Assembly: GCA_023379025.1 (NCBI GenBank)
Contig: JAMCTH010000004.1
Location: 83,740 to 128,197, forward strand
Direction of reading: 5' to 3'
Length of the DNA: 44,458 bases
Source: Patescibacteria group bacterium
GTDB lineage: Bacteria; Patescibacteriota; Microgenomatia; UBA10105; UBA927
Shown here: one piece after another, positions 1 to 9,494 of the stretch
How the letters are laid out: each line of letters starts with the position of its first letter
Position numbering within the stretch: the first letter of the stretch is position 1
Notes under the pieces: model-generated
Seen by the model: only the letters and a program-made list of their open reading frames with translations
Database searches by the model: none
What the model was told of the DNA's origin: nothing
Translations under genes and position numbers: made by a program

Positions 1-390
1 GCCGATAAGTCCTATCCCATAGCCCTCTTTTGCCGCCATCCCGACCAGATTATTCATGAACCCAACCCCTGGTATTCTTTCCAGTTTCTTTTGGTCATTG
101 AGATTTGCGATTTGTGACTTGAGGAGTTTTGCTGCGAGCACTATTCCTGTCCCGTCCGGGAGCGCTATATCAGCCTGATTCAGAAGTTCACCAAACCAAG
201 GACAGCGCCGGGCATACACCACTTGCTCGGGGTTAGGAGTAACGATCGTGAGGATGGTTGTGCTTTTTTGTTGATTTCTGACGACGGGTTTTGGGTGATT
301 GAAAAGGAACTTTTGAATATACTCCAGGATTTCTTTTTTGGAAGAATTTGTAAAGGATATTCCCAGTATTTTTACCGCATGAAGGCTCAT
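1..390 (-). CDS. WecG/TagA/CpsF family glycosyltransferase (GT26), 3' end cut by window edge
   Basis: Manual minus-strand translation MSLHAVKILGISFTNSSKKEILEYI...TPNPEQVVYARRCPWFGELLNQADIALPDGTGIVLAAKLLKSQIANLNDQKKLERIPGVGF...; 'LPDGTGIVLAAK..RIPG' is typical of the family. Not in the supplied ORF track. Confidence 0.85.
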   Translation of the reverse strand, partial: MSLHAVKILGISFTNSSKKEILEYIQKFLFNHPKPVVRNQQKSTTILTIVTPNPEQVVYARRCPWFGELLNQADIALPDGTGIVLAAKLLKSQIANLNDQKKLERIPGVGFMNNLVGMAAKEGYGIGLIG

Positions 391-592
391 AGAAAAGTAA
401 ATAAGTTCTTAAATAGTTTACGCCGCTCCTTCCTTACCCGGAAATGAGTACTATTTTTCGAAGCTAGTCAGTCAGATTTAATTGTTCTATTGTTTTATTG
501 TTATATTATTATAAGTCTAATTTAACTTCATGTTCATTTCTCTAAAATATCGCTCCGGCTCAAATGTTAAAAGTATACTACAGGATAGTATC

Positions 593-1648
593 TTATTTCC
601 TGCTGATGCTGCGTTTATAAAGCTCGATGTTTTCAAGCGCCACTCCCGTCCCGCGCACCACGCAGAGAAGCGATTCTTCGGCCACGTGACAAACGACTCC
701 GGTCGTCTGGGTCATGAGCTGGTCAAAATTCCGGAGCATACTGGTGCCCCCCGCCATGACGATCCCTTTGTCTATGATATCCGCTGCAAGCTCCGGCGGC
801 GTTTCTTCCAGAACCCCTTTGACTGCCAGGATGATCTGCTGGAGAACCGGGAGGATCGCTTCCGTCACTTCCGGGCGGGTGAGTTCGACCATCCGGGGAA
901 GTCCGCTTATGGCATCCCGGCCGCGCACTTCCATAGTATTTAACTCTTTCCCCCGCTCTTCCGCTCTTCCTCTCGTCGCATCCCCTCCTACAGCGTCACC
1001 GATCGTCACCTTTATGAGTTCGGCCATCCGCTCGCCGATGATCAGGTTGTATTTTTTCTTGACATAAAGCGCTATGGCTTCGTCTATCTTGTTGCCGGCG
1101 ACCCTCGCACTTTTGTGGACTACCACGCCGCCGAGCGAGATAATGGCCGCTTCCGTCGACCCTCCGCCGACATCGACAATCATGTGCCCCGACGCCTGTG
1201 CGATCGGGATTTTGGCGCCTATTGCCGCGGCGAGCGGCTCTTCGATAAGGTACGCAGCGCGCGCGCCTGCCGAAAGCGTCGCATCCAGGACCGCCCGGCG
1301 CTCGACCTGAGTCACCCCGCTCGGCACACAGATCATGACTTCGGGCTTGAAAAACCGGTTCCTGCCTACCACGCGGTCGATAAAGTACGAAAGCATGACT
1401 TCCGTGATGCGGTAGTCCGCGATGACGCCGTCCCGCATCGGCCGGGTAGCCGTAATGTTGCCGGGCGTCCTTCCCAGCATTTCCTTCGCCTCGTTCCCGA
1501 CGGCAACCACGCGGTTGTCATCGACCGTCACGGCTACGACGGTCGGCTCATTGAGGACGACCCCGGCTCCGGCAAGCCACACCAGGGAATTGGCCGTCCC
1601 TAAATCTATCCCGATGCGTTTGGTAAACATAGGAATTCTCATTCGCAT
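593..1648 (-). CDS. mreB: Rod shape-determining protein MreB (likely start at 1630, MFTKRIGIDLGTANS)
   Basis: IGIDLGTANSLVW, DVGGGSTEAAIISLGG, TMEVRGRDAISGLPR; actin-like ATPase motifs. Confidence 0.97.
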   Translation of the reverse strand: MRMRIPMFTKRIGIDLGTANSLVWLAGAGVVLNEPTVVAVTVDDNRVVAVGNEAKEMLGRTPGNITATRPMRDGVIADYRITEVMLSYFIDRVVGRNRFFKPEVMICVPSGVTQVERRAVLDATLSAGARAAYLIEEPLAAAIGAKIPIAQASGHMIVDVGGGSTEAAIISLGGVVVHKSARVAGNKIDEAIALYVKKKYNLIIGERMAELIKVTIGDAVGGDATRGRAEERGKELNTMEVRGRDAISGLPRMVELTRPEVTEAILPVLQQIILAVKGVLEETPPELAADIIDKGIVMAGGTSMLRNFDQLMTQTTGVVCHVAEESLLCVVRGTGVALENIELYKRSISRK

Positions 1649-1683
1649 TCTATCATACTTCCTGGTATAATAAGCGGGAATAT

Positions 1684-2964
1684 ATGCGGAAATTCCTGAA
1701 CATTTTGATGCCTATTGTTACGTTCTGTACTATTATAGGTGCGTCTGTTGCCGTCATTGCGTACGGCCGCGGATACCGGATCGACCTGAATAATCCATCC
1801 ATCAAGCCCACGGGACTTATCTCGGCAACCAGCGACCCGATCGGCGCGGAAGTTTTTGTGGATGACCAGCTCAAAACAGCAACAAATAACTCATTCAATA
1901 TCGATCCGGGCTGGTATACCGTACGGATTACCAAAGACGGGTACATCCCCTGGCAGAAGGACCTCCGTGTCCAGGGAGAAGTCGTAACCCGCGCCGATGC
2001 GTACCTCTTCCCCACCAACCCGAGCCTGTCCCCGCTTACCACGACGGGCGTCCTTTCGCCAACGCTTTCGCCCGACGGCACAAGGATCGCCTACATCATA
2101 CCGGAATCCGCAAAAAACGGCAGTACGGAGAAGGCTGGGCTCTGGACGCTTGAACTCGGGGACAAACCGCTCGGCAGAAACCGCGACCCCCAGAATATCG
2201 GTCTGGATTCGGCAACATTCAGCTTTGACGCGGCAACTATCACCTGGTCGCCGGACTCAACGGAGCTCATGGCAGCAACTCCCCATGAAGTCCGGCTCTA
2301 TAGCCTGAGCCGGCCCGGCACGTATGACGACATTACCGGAGCCCAGGACGCCATCCTCTCCGAGTGGCAAAGCGACCACAGAACCAAAGAGCTCCAAAAG
2401 CTCGCCGCCTTCCCGCCGGAGATCATCAACGTTGCCACCTCATCCGCCAAACTTATCGCCTTTTCCCAGGATGAAACAAAGATGCTCTATGAAGCGACGG
2501 CGAGCACCACCATACCACAGGCCATCACACCACCGCTTATCGGCACAAACTCTACCCCGGAACAGCGTACGGTCAGCCCGGGGAAGTACTACGTCTATGA
2601 CGTCAAGGAAGACAAGAACTACTTTATCATGGATGCTTCAGAACTCCCTCACACTACCCCTACTCCACCACCAAAAGCATCAAAACAGATCAATACCCCG
2701 GAATCATCTCCTATTCCTGCGGTAACGGGTATGCCCTCTTTCCCGCTCGAATGGTTTCCGACGGACCGGCACCTTATCGTCATTTACCCCAATAAAATCG
2801 ATGTCATGGAATATGACCGCACCAATTGGATCACCGTCTATGCCGGCCCGTTCCTCGGCGGTTTTGTCGCACCCTGGACGAACGCAAGCCGGCTGGTCAT
2901 CCTCACGAACCTCAATCCCGGAGCGGATAATCTGCCCAATCTCTATACCGTCAACCTGCGATAA
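1684..2964 (+). CDS. PEGA-domain protein with N-terminal TM segment
   Basis: 426 aa; DPIGAEVFVDDQLKTATNNSFNIDPGWYTVRITKDGYIPWQKDLRV resembles the PEGA domain. Confidence 0.75.
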   Translation: MRKFLNILMPIVTFCTIIGASVAVIAYGRGYRIDLNNPSIKPTGLISATSDPIGAEVFVDDQLKTATNNSFNIDPGWYTVRITKDGYIPWQKDLRVQGEVVTRADAYLFPTNPSLSPLTTTGVLSPTLSPDGTRIAYIIPESAKNGSTEKAGLWTLELGDKPLGRNRDPQNIGLDSATFSFDAATITWSPDSTELMAATPHEVRLYSLSRPGTYDDITGAQDAILSEWQSDHRTKELQKLAAFPPEIINVATSSAKLIAFSQDETKMLYEATASTTIPQAITPPLIGTNSTPEQRTVSPGKYYVYDVKEDKNYFIMDASELPHTTPTPPPKASKQINTPESSPIPAVTGMPSFPLEWFPTDRHLIVIYPNKIDVMEYDRTNWITVYAGPFLGGFVAPWTNASRLVILTNLNPGADNLPNLYTVNLR

Positions 2965-3044
2965 CAACCGCGTTGCCCTCCCCTCCTGTACCTGTGCACT
3001 CCCCGGCGGCTCCGGTTTCTCTCATCGGCATCCGCCGTTCTTGT

Positions 3045-3109
3045 GCGTTCCCGGGCAGGATCGGACTGCCATCGGAGGTTGAGGAAACCTCTGCCCCGCC
3101 TGCCAACGC
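3045..3109 (-). pseudogene. Degenerate tRNA-Arg(CCT)-like remnant
   Basis: Anticodon arm GAGGTTTCCTCAACCTC nearly identical to the adjacent intact tRNA-Arg; T-arm-like GGCAG-TCCGATC-CTGCC; no canonical D-arm and no 7-bp acceptor stem. Confidence 0.6.
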
Positions 3110-3116
3110 TTCATTG

Positions 3117-3188
3117 TGCTTCCGGAAGGAATCGAACCTTCATCGGAGGTTTAGGAAACCTCTGCTCTATCCATTGAGCTACGAAAGC
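3117..3188 (-). tRNA. tRNA-Arg(CCT)
   Basis: Cloverleaf: GCTTTCG/CGGAAGC acceptor, D-arm GCTCAATGGATAGAGC, anticodon arm GAGGT-TTCCTAA-ACCTC, T-arm GAAGG-TTCGATT-CCTTC. Confidence 0.93.
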
Positions 3189-3245
3189 TGCGCGGCGGGC
3201 AGGTCTGTCCGTTGGGCTTCAGAAACGGAACACCATAAAAATCTG

Positions 3246-3318
3246 TCGGAGCGGACGGACTTGAACCGTCGACCTCACGGTCCCGAACCGTGCGTTCTAC
3301 CAACTGAACTACGCTCCG
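3246..3318 (-). tRNA. tRNA-Pro(CGG)
   Basis: CGGAGCG/CGCTCCG acceptor, GTTCAGTTGGTAGAAC D-arm, CACGG-TTCGGGA-CCGTG anticodon arm, GACGG-TTCAAGT-CCGTC T-arm. Confidence 0.93.
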
Positions 3319-3412
3319 AAACGAATATGTAGCGGATTTATTCGATATTGTCTTCTATCCCAGAGACATTCGCATTGTAGCAAAAAAGCTAATGTTGCGG
3401 TATAATAGGCTC

Positions 3413-4063
3413 ATGAATTTATCCTTCACGCGCTCCGGGCAGCCTGAAGTGCCTCCGCCCGTCGGTGTGATCCTGGCCTCGCAGTCTATCGGAAGGAAAT
3501 TCATTCTGGAAAAACTCGGCATCCACTTCCGCGCCGTCATCGCCCGGATTGATGAAGACGCGATTCTGGCAAAAGACCCGGTCACAACCATCACGCTCCG
3601 CGCCGAGGGGAAACTTACGGAGGTCGTCGAGCACCCCAGGATCTACAGCCTGCCGGAAGAAGGGAAAACGCTCGTCATTACGGCAGATTCGATGTCGGTG
3701 CTCGGCAGGAAAACCTTCGGCAAAGCGCGCGACCGCGAAGATGCCAAAGTAATCCTCAAAGCACTTATGGGCAAAACGCATACGTTCATTACCGCGACCG
3801 CTGTCGTGCTTCTTGACACCCTGAAGGTAACCAAACGGTGGAACGCGGTTACGCGCACCAAAGTGACGCTCCGCAAGCTCTCTCCCACTGACCTGGAGAC
3901 GTTTGTAATCCGCTATGACCTTTCCCGCTTCGCCGGCGGGTTTTCCCTAAATGATACGCCCTGGGATCTCGTCGTCAAAATCGACGGCAGCTACACGAAC
4001 GTCATCGGGCTACCCCTTGAGCCGCTCCTCCCCGTCTTCCGGAGCCAAAAGATCATCGTGTGA
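3413..4063 (+). CDS. maf: Maf-like nucleotide pyrophosphatase
   Basis: VILASQSIGRKFILEKLGIHF, ITADSMSVLGRKTFGKARD; ATG at 3413 preferred over the ORF-track start 3392 because TATAAT ends just upstream. Confidence 0.85.
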   Translation: MNLSFTRSGQPEVPPPVGVILASQSIGRKFILEKLGIHFRAVIARIDEDAILAKDPVTTITLRAEGKLTEVVEHPRIYSLPEEGKTLVITADSMSVLGRKTFGKARDREDAKVILKALMGKTHTFITATAVVLLDTLKVTKRWNAVTRTKVTLRKLSPTDLETFVIRYDLSRFAGGFSLNDTPWDLVVKIDGSYTNVIGLPLEPLLPVFRSQKIIV

Positions 4064-4088
4064 TTTCTTGGTGTTATCTAAGACGTCT

Positions 4089-4116
4089 TGACAGAACAGC
4101 CTGATTCTGTATACTC
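4089..4116 (+). promoter_or_regulatory. Sigma70-like promoter for the 243-aa gene
   Basis: TTGACAgaacagcctgattctgTATACT. Confidence 0.65.
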
Positions 4117-4134
4117 TAGGCATCTTCAGTACCT

Positions 4135-4866
4135 ATGAACGTTCTCGAAAATGTTGCAGTCAACTCAGCGCTGGAACCACTTGGCAGGGTAGAGATTGGG
4201 CAACTCCGCAGATTAGGAGAGGATCTCGACGCTCTCTATGCGACTGCTCTGCCGCTTGGCGCGGATGCGATCCTGACGGTTGGATCTCCTCGCGATAAGT
4301 GGCCGGAATTTGGAAGTCTCGTTCTCGCCGCTCTCTATAATAATGCCGAAATTGTCGTTCTCGGAAATGGACAACCCTTAGCACCAGAAGTTGCAACGGC
4401 TACGAGCATATACAACAGTTATGTTACATATTTTAGTGATAAGACGCCCGACTTCCTTGTGGCTGCAGATCGAAACCTCTTTGATATCATGCTCCTTCCG
4501 GATATGCACCTAAGAGCTGATGAGGCAACATGGAGCGACCTCATGCAGAAAACAGCATATAGGCTCGCACTTATGGCGTCTCGATTGCGTCATTTTGACG
4601 GAATCATAGCGATAAGCGAACCAAAAGAAAAAAATGGTGTGACAATTAGCAGAATACTCGAAGAAAATATTCGGCTTTCTGCATTATTTCTCCATGTTCA
4701 TCATCCTCACCCACCGGAAATGCATCAAGATTGGTTCATCTTCAGTAATCCAGATCCTGCCGTTGTAGAAAGGGCATTAGATCATCCTGAGATACTATTA
4801 ACGAATGCCGGCATGCAAGTGTATTCACCATATTCTCAAGAATTCATTTTTACACCTGAAGGATAG
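4135..4866 (+). CDS. Hypothetical protein, 243 aa
   Basis: Long ORF; upstream TTGACA-16 nt-TATACT promoter; no recognised family. Confidence 0.7.
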   Translation: MNVLENVAVNSALEPLGRVEIGQLRRLGEDLDALYATALPLGADAILTVGSPRDKWPEFGSLVLAALYNNAEIVVLGNGQPLAPEVATATSIYNSYVTYFSDKTPDFLVAADRNLFDIMLLPDMHLRADEATWSDLMQKTAYRLALMASRLRHFDGIIAISEPKEKNGVTISRILEENIRLSALFLHVHHPHPPEMHQDWFIFSNPDPAVVERALDHPEILLTNAGMQVYSPYSQEFIFTPEG

Positions 4867-4887
4867 GTCTTTAACACGTTCTATTTC

Positions 4888-5027
4888 TCAAACATTACCA
4901 TATGGGGTCCACCATTTCAACCCGGCGGGTTGATCAGGTTTAAACCTCTTCTCACCCCCAGCATATGCTTGGATTAAATTAGGAATATCTATCTTCACTT
5001 CCCTACCGCGTATACAAGATAAACCAG
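4888..5027 (-). pseudogene. Short coding remnant
   Basis: Minus-strand frame reads SCIRGREVKIDIPNLIQAYAGGEKRFKPDQPAGLKWWTPYGNV*, no start codon or upstream continuation in frame. Confidence 0.4.
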
Positions 5028-5150
5028 TATTCTACAAATATCTCGCTAAATGACCAATCATTGCACAAAGGATGGGTCCACCGTACTTTAATCTATAGTT
5101 GGTATATCTCATATAGACTGATATAATCGGCTATTCATTAAGAATAACGC

Positions 5151-5765
5151 ATGATACACCCTGAACTCAAATTTACCCATGAGGATGAGGGAGAAACTGT
5201 AGAAATTCCAGCGATCCTACCACCGGATTTCAGCACCGTTTCCTGTCATACGGGAGTAATCGCTTGCGCAATCGACACCCTTACGCAAACGGATCCGCTC
5301 ATCACTGCCGAAAATATCAAAGACTTTGGGTTCCGGACCAACTTAAATTCGATTCCACCTCTCTTAATTGCTGTCGAGAAGCAATTTGGCATCCGAGTGG
5401 CATTTAGGCATGGATTGGTAGTCCCATATGAAGCGGAGCTTGGGAGAACACTCATAGAGGCAATCCATCATAGAGAACTTGTTTATCTTCCAGTTGATGC
5501 TGACACATGGCTGGAACGGATCTACTGTACGCAGTACGACAATCCTGTGGGCCATTCGGTACTCGTCAGCGGATACAGCTATGATGACAAAAATCCAAAT
5601 ATGGAAATTATCGTTCAAGATCCTTACGAAGGAGAAGTTTCTGTGTCTCTCCCAAATCTCTTTGAAGCGTCTCGCGATTACCTCGTCAGAGAATACAGGT
5701 TTGCCAGTATTCTCCGTAGAATTGCATCAATTCCTGTCGGATTTTTCTCACTTCCGGAAGGATAA
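5151..5765 (+). CDS. Putative C39-like/papain-like cysteine peptidase
   Basis: 204 aa; candidate Cys in VSCHTGVIACAIDTL, His in NPVGHSVLVSGYSYDD, Asp in IIVQDPYEG: order and spacing consistent with the C39-like fold. Confidence 0.5.
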   Translation: MIHPELKFTHEDEGETVEIPAILPPDFSTVSCHTGVIACAIDTLTQTDPLITAENIKDFGFRTNLNSIPPLLIAVEKQFGIRVAFRHGLVVPYEAELGRTLIEAIHHRELVYLPVDADTWLERIYCTQYDNPVGHSVLVSGYSYDDKNPNMEIIVQDPYEGEVSVSLPNLFEASRDYLVREYRFASILRRIASIPVGFFSLPEG

Positions 5766-5796
5766 ATTATTTCATGCAGGCGGAGTAATTGAAGGT

Positions 5797-6216
5797 TTAG
5801 GAGAATAATTCTTCCGGCGTGAACAGGAGGCCGATTTCTTTTTGCGCGGCTTCGGCGGAATCGGAGCGGTGGACGACATTATGCGGCTTATCGACGCCAA
5901 AATCTTTCCGGATCGTACCCGGCGCTGCTTCCGCGGGATCAGTCGGGCCGCAGATCGCGAATACCTTTTCTATGGCATTCTCGCCGGAAAGGACCATGGC
6001 GACCACCGGCGTTGACATCATCTGTTTTGAGAGCTCCGGAAAAAACGGCTTGTCTTTATGGTGTGCATACCAGACATCGAGGACCCCTTGGGTCAGACGG
6101 ATCATTTTGAGGCCAACCAATGCTAGCCCTGCCCGCTCGAACCGGTCAATCACCTGCCCCACGACTTTTTTTTCGAATCCATCCGGTTTCACGAGGACAA
6201 CAGTTTGTTCTTCCAT
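5797..6216 (-). CDS. ndk: Nucleoside diphosphate kinase
   Basis: TVVLVKPDGFEKKVVGQVI, AAPGTIRKDF, HNVVHRSDS active-site region. Confidence 0.96.
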   Translation of the reverse strand: MEEQTVVLVKPDGFEKKVVGQVIDRFERAGLALVGLKMIRLTQGVLDVWYAHHKDKPFFPELSKQMMSTPVVAMVLSGENAIEKVFAICGPTDPAEAAPGTIRKDFGVDKPHNVVHRSDSAEAAQKEIGLLFTPEELFS

Positions 6217-6485
6217 GAAGGTATCATACTATACTCTGCGATATGTTGCCAAAAACTATTGGCCGCCCCGCACTCGGCAAGGCATCCTGACTCTTGGGTA
6301 TTCCTGTCGGGTTTTTTGTGCACTTTCGTTTCTCATTACAGGAATTTTGATCGCCTGGACAATCATTCTGACCGTATGACCAACCTCAAACAGTTTCCCT
6401 GTCGATACGCAAAGTAGCCTCTTCCGTCATATCACCGGATGGCATAGATAATGAGCTTTTGTTTGAAGACATACGGCGTTTACCG

Positions 6486-7301
6486 CTATTTGCATGCAAT
6501 ATACAAATCCGGGCTCGGATGGTGTGGTTCGTCAAATTCCAGCCAGTACGATCCATCCCGTTCTCTCAGATGCTTCCAGAGCTCACCGGTGTTTGATGTC
6601 GCCGTCACCTCTCCACGAAGCATCCGGATGGCATCAAAGACTTCTCCGGTTATCGGAATTTTCAAAATATCCATTACCGTTTCATGATCGACGCTGAAAC
6701 CGACTTCGCGTAAAAGCCGATCAACTGGTATTTGCTGAGGAACGAAAAACCGTTTGCCCCAACGCCCGGGGTGATTGTTGGTTTGGAGAAGCAACCTTCC
6801 GCCGGGAGCTAACACCCGCCAATAATTCTCCAAAACACCAAAAAGAAAGTGTTCACGGTTGCGCCTGCCGGAACACAGCTCAAAACACACATACACCAGC
6901 GTATCGTGATCAATGATGACGTCAAGTGACGCATCCGGCAGCCCGATTTTCTGGAGCCCGCTCTCAGAACCAAGCCAGTTTGGTATGCCCAACGGCATAC
7001 CAAGTGCACGGAGCATATCAATCTCCCGGAGGTAATGCTGTATGTTTCCGCGGCCGTCAGCATGCCTGACGACGACGGACTGCCGACCGAAAGAACCCGC
7101 CTCCCCCTCAAATCTCGGGTCGAGGATCGTCACCATCGGATGCCGGGAAAGAAAATACAGCAGTCCGGCATCCAGAGCAGAAGATATTGACGGCCCAACC
7201 ACCATCACCCGATCATCCTGACCAATCAACGTGCCATAGACATCGGCAAGCTCAGGCGGAGAGTCAAAAGAAAGCGCTTCAGTACACTCAGGCTTCAGCA
7301 T
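6486..7301 (-). CDS. Putative class I SAM-dependent methyltransferase-like protein
   Basis: 271 aa; DASLDVIIDHDTLVYV and ENYWRVLAPGGRLLLQTNN resemble motifs IV/post-IV of class I methyltransferases; glycine-rich motif I is weak. Confidence 0.5.
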   Translation of the reverse strand: MLKPECTEALSFDSPPELADVYGTLIGQDDRVMVVGPSISSALDAGLLYFLSRHPMVTILDPRFEGEAGSFGRQSVVVRHADGRGNIQHYLREIDMLRALGMPLGIPNWLGSESGLQKIGLPDASLDVIIDHDTLVYVCFELCSGRRNREHFLFGVLENYWRVLAPGGRLLLQTNNHPGRWGKRFFVPQQIPVDRLLREVGFSVDHETVMDILKIPITGEVFDAIRMLRGEVTATSNTGELWKHLRERDGSYWLEFDEPHHPSPDLYIACK

Positions 7302-7405
7302 GGTATTTATCGGACTTCGAACGATTTTCGAAGTATAGTACTACTATAAGCCATTATCAACCCTAATCAATCACTTCTTGCAACCTATAATAATTCTGCT
7401 ACAAT

Positions 7406-8014
7406 GTGCTTTTCTTCTGTATGAATGGCGAATTTCGGGAATTTTGCGACATATTTGCAGAAGGGCTTCAACCCGTCGGGTATTCACCGCACCTGCAGTT
7501 TTCTGATGAACGAAGCATACTCAGTACACTCTCTCAGGCAGGTCTTTTGGACGGAAATGATACACTCTCCGACGTATCCACTGCTCTTGCACGAAATCTC
7601 AATGGGCAGGAGACCTGTACAGGAGCTGGTACTGATGCTTGAGTTCGTAACCCTTGGTACGACGTGGGATTCGACGGAGCTGCCTCGCCCCAACTGAAGC
7701 AGCCTATGAAGCGGCGCTTGAGGTGGAGGCGGATGTGGAGCGGATACTTTTCCAAAAATTCGGCTCCCCGCATGCGGAACATACCAATTAACGATCTATT
7801 TTCAGGGAAAATCAATGACCGGATCCGATATTCCGTTTCTGTTTGAACGGCGCCTCCTTGTGTGGCAGCAGCAGGAAAATACCCGGCATATTGCCTGTAT
7901 TATGCCTCACAGGACTTCTACAACATTCTGGATGCTGTCGTTACAAATGATCTGGTCCGGGACACACCGGTTGCAGGACGTTGTCAACAGATTTCCAAAA
8001 CCGACGGGCAATGA
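7406..8014 (+). pseudogene. Frameshift-scarred gene
   Basis: Coding-like sequence alternates frames: ...EFREFCDIFAEGLQPVGYSPHLQFSDERSILSTLSQAGLLDGNDTLSDVSTALARNLNG / RRPVQELVLMLEFVTLGTTWDSTELP / TEAAYEAALEVEADVERILFQKFGSPHAEHTN / KYPAYCLYYASQDFYNILDAVVTNDLVRDTPVAGRCQQISKTDGQ*. Confidence 0.55.
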
Positions 8015-8075
8015 ATGCGTGAAGTTGCGCAGGGAAAATCCGCACCGGAAACAGGAAAAAGCGCGTAACTGCTCA

Positions 8076-9371
8076 CTACAACCGGAGAAGTGCAGAAAGA
8101 CGGCGGTCTTCCGGCTTTTGCCACACAAGGGCAAGATTGAGGTGTTCCTGCCGCAAATAGACGGGGAGGAGTTTATTGATGTCTTCTGCGGTAATGCCGT
8201 TTATCTTCCCCAGATATTCATCAAGGGTCAGGATAGGCTCGTGATAGAGCTCCTGCTTGCCGTAAAAGCTATTGAGGAACTCCGGGTCCTCGCTTTTGAA
8301 CGCAAGGATGGTTTTGAGTCGTTTTTTCGAAACGGCAACCTCTTCTTCCGTCACCCCATGATCACGCACTTTTGCAAGCTCAGCGATAATGGCCCGGATT
8401 GCTTCCGTGACTTTTTCGGTCGCAACTCCGGCATAGATACTCCAGTAGCCGACATCGTCCCAGGTGTCGGCGCTACTTGATATATGGTAGCAGAGCCCCC
8501 GTTTCTCCCGTATTTCCCGGAAAAGCCGTGACGTAAACGAGACGCCCATCAGAAGATTAAAGACGCTCCAGGCAAACCGGTGCTCACTCGCCCTCGGGAA
8601 AAGCCGGAGACCGAGCGTAAGGTGTGCCTGCTGGGCATCCGGCTTGGTGACGACGGCAACCCGGGGTTTCTCCTGCAGATCCTTAACTTTTTCTGTATAT
8701 TCCGGCGATTTTCCTTCGAGACCTCCAAACCATTCTTCTGTTTTCCTTGTCACCTGTCTCATGCCTCCTGTCGCAATCTTCCCTGCTACCACTACCACGA
8801 TCCGCTCCGGCGTATACCATGTATCGTGATATGCCCTAAGCTCTGCTGCAGCGGTTGCCCGAAGCGGGGCTTCCTCGCCGATTGTGCGCATCCCGAGCTT
8901 TGTGCCGGGATACATGAGGGAGTGGAACGTTTCGCTCACCTTGGCCGCGGGTTCATCTTCATACCGCTTCATCTCTTCGAGTATGACATCCCGCTCGCGG
9001 TCGACATGGTTTTGTTCCAATCTGGGCGCCAGAGCAAGCTCTTTATTTATCTCTAGCGCTAACTCCCAGTCAGTGCTAAGGACTTTGTTGTGATAATTGG
9101 TGACGTCGATATCCGTATAGGCGTTCTGGATCCCTCCGGCGCGCTCAATGACGTTGACATCATCGGTCGTCGGGTATGTGTTGGTCCCCTTAAATACCAT
9201 GTGTTCGAGGAAATGGGAAATGCCGTTATTTGCCTTGGTTTCAAACCGGCTCCCGACATGCACCATGACGCTTGTTGCCACACTATTGACGCCATCCATG
9301 GGAACGAGGATTAGCCGGACACCGTTGGGGAGCTCTTTTCTTATATACTGTACGCCGCCGGATCGACCCAT
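8076..9371 (-). CDS. M16 family zinc peptidase (insulinase-like)
   Basis: GISHFLEHMVFKGT (HxxEH), GIQNAYTDIDVTNYH, RDVILEEMKRYEDEP. Confidence 0.94.
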   Translation of the reverse strand: MGRSGGVQYIRKELPNGVRLILVPMDGVNSVATSVMVHVGSRFETKANNGISHFLEHMVFKGTNTYPTTDDVNVIERAGGIQNAYTDIDVTNYHNKVLSTDWELALEINKELALAPRLEQNHVDRERDVILEEMKRYEDEPAAKVSETFHSLMYPGTKLGMRTIGEEAPLRATAAAELRAYHDTWYTPERIVVVVAGKIATGGMRQVTRKTEEWFGGLEGKSPEYTEKVKDLQEKPRVAVVTKPDAQQAHLTLGLRLFPRASEHRFAWSVFNLLMGVSFTSRLFREIREKRGLCYHISSSADTWDDVGYWSIYAGVATEKVTEAIRAIIAELAKVRDHGVTEEEVAVSKKRLKTILAFKSEDPEFLNSFYGKQELYHEPILTLDEYLGKINGITAEDINKLLPVYLRQEHLNLALVWQKPEDRRLSALLRL

Positions 9372-9494
9372 AAGGCATCCATCGTATCAAATCTTATTCT
9401 TCTCTTCCAGAGGGACTTTAGAGACACTCTCCCTTGTCTCCAAGCTCTTGTATCTCTTGTGTCTCCTTCTATATCCCCTGTATGATAAAGACGT

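Noticed and set aside
530-1670. Plus-strand ORFs overlapping mreB (530-943, 714-1067, 1115-1603 etc.)
   Set aside because: Antisense to a clearly coding mreB; Arg/Pro/Ser-rich composition typical of shadow ORFs in GC-rich DNA. The same reasoning excludes shadow ORFs opposite M16, lepA, argS, leuS and comEC.
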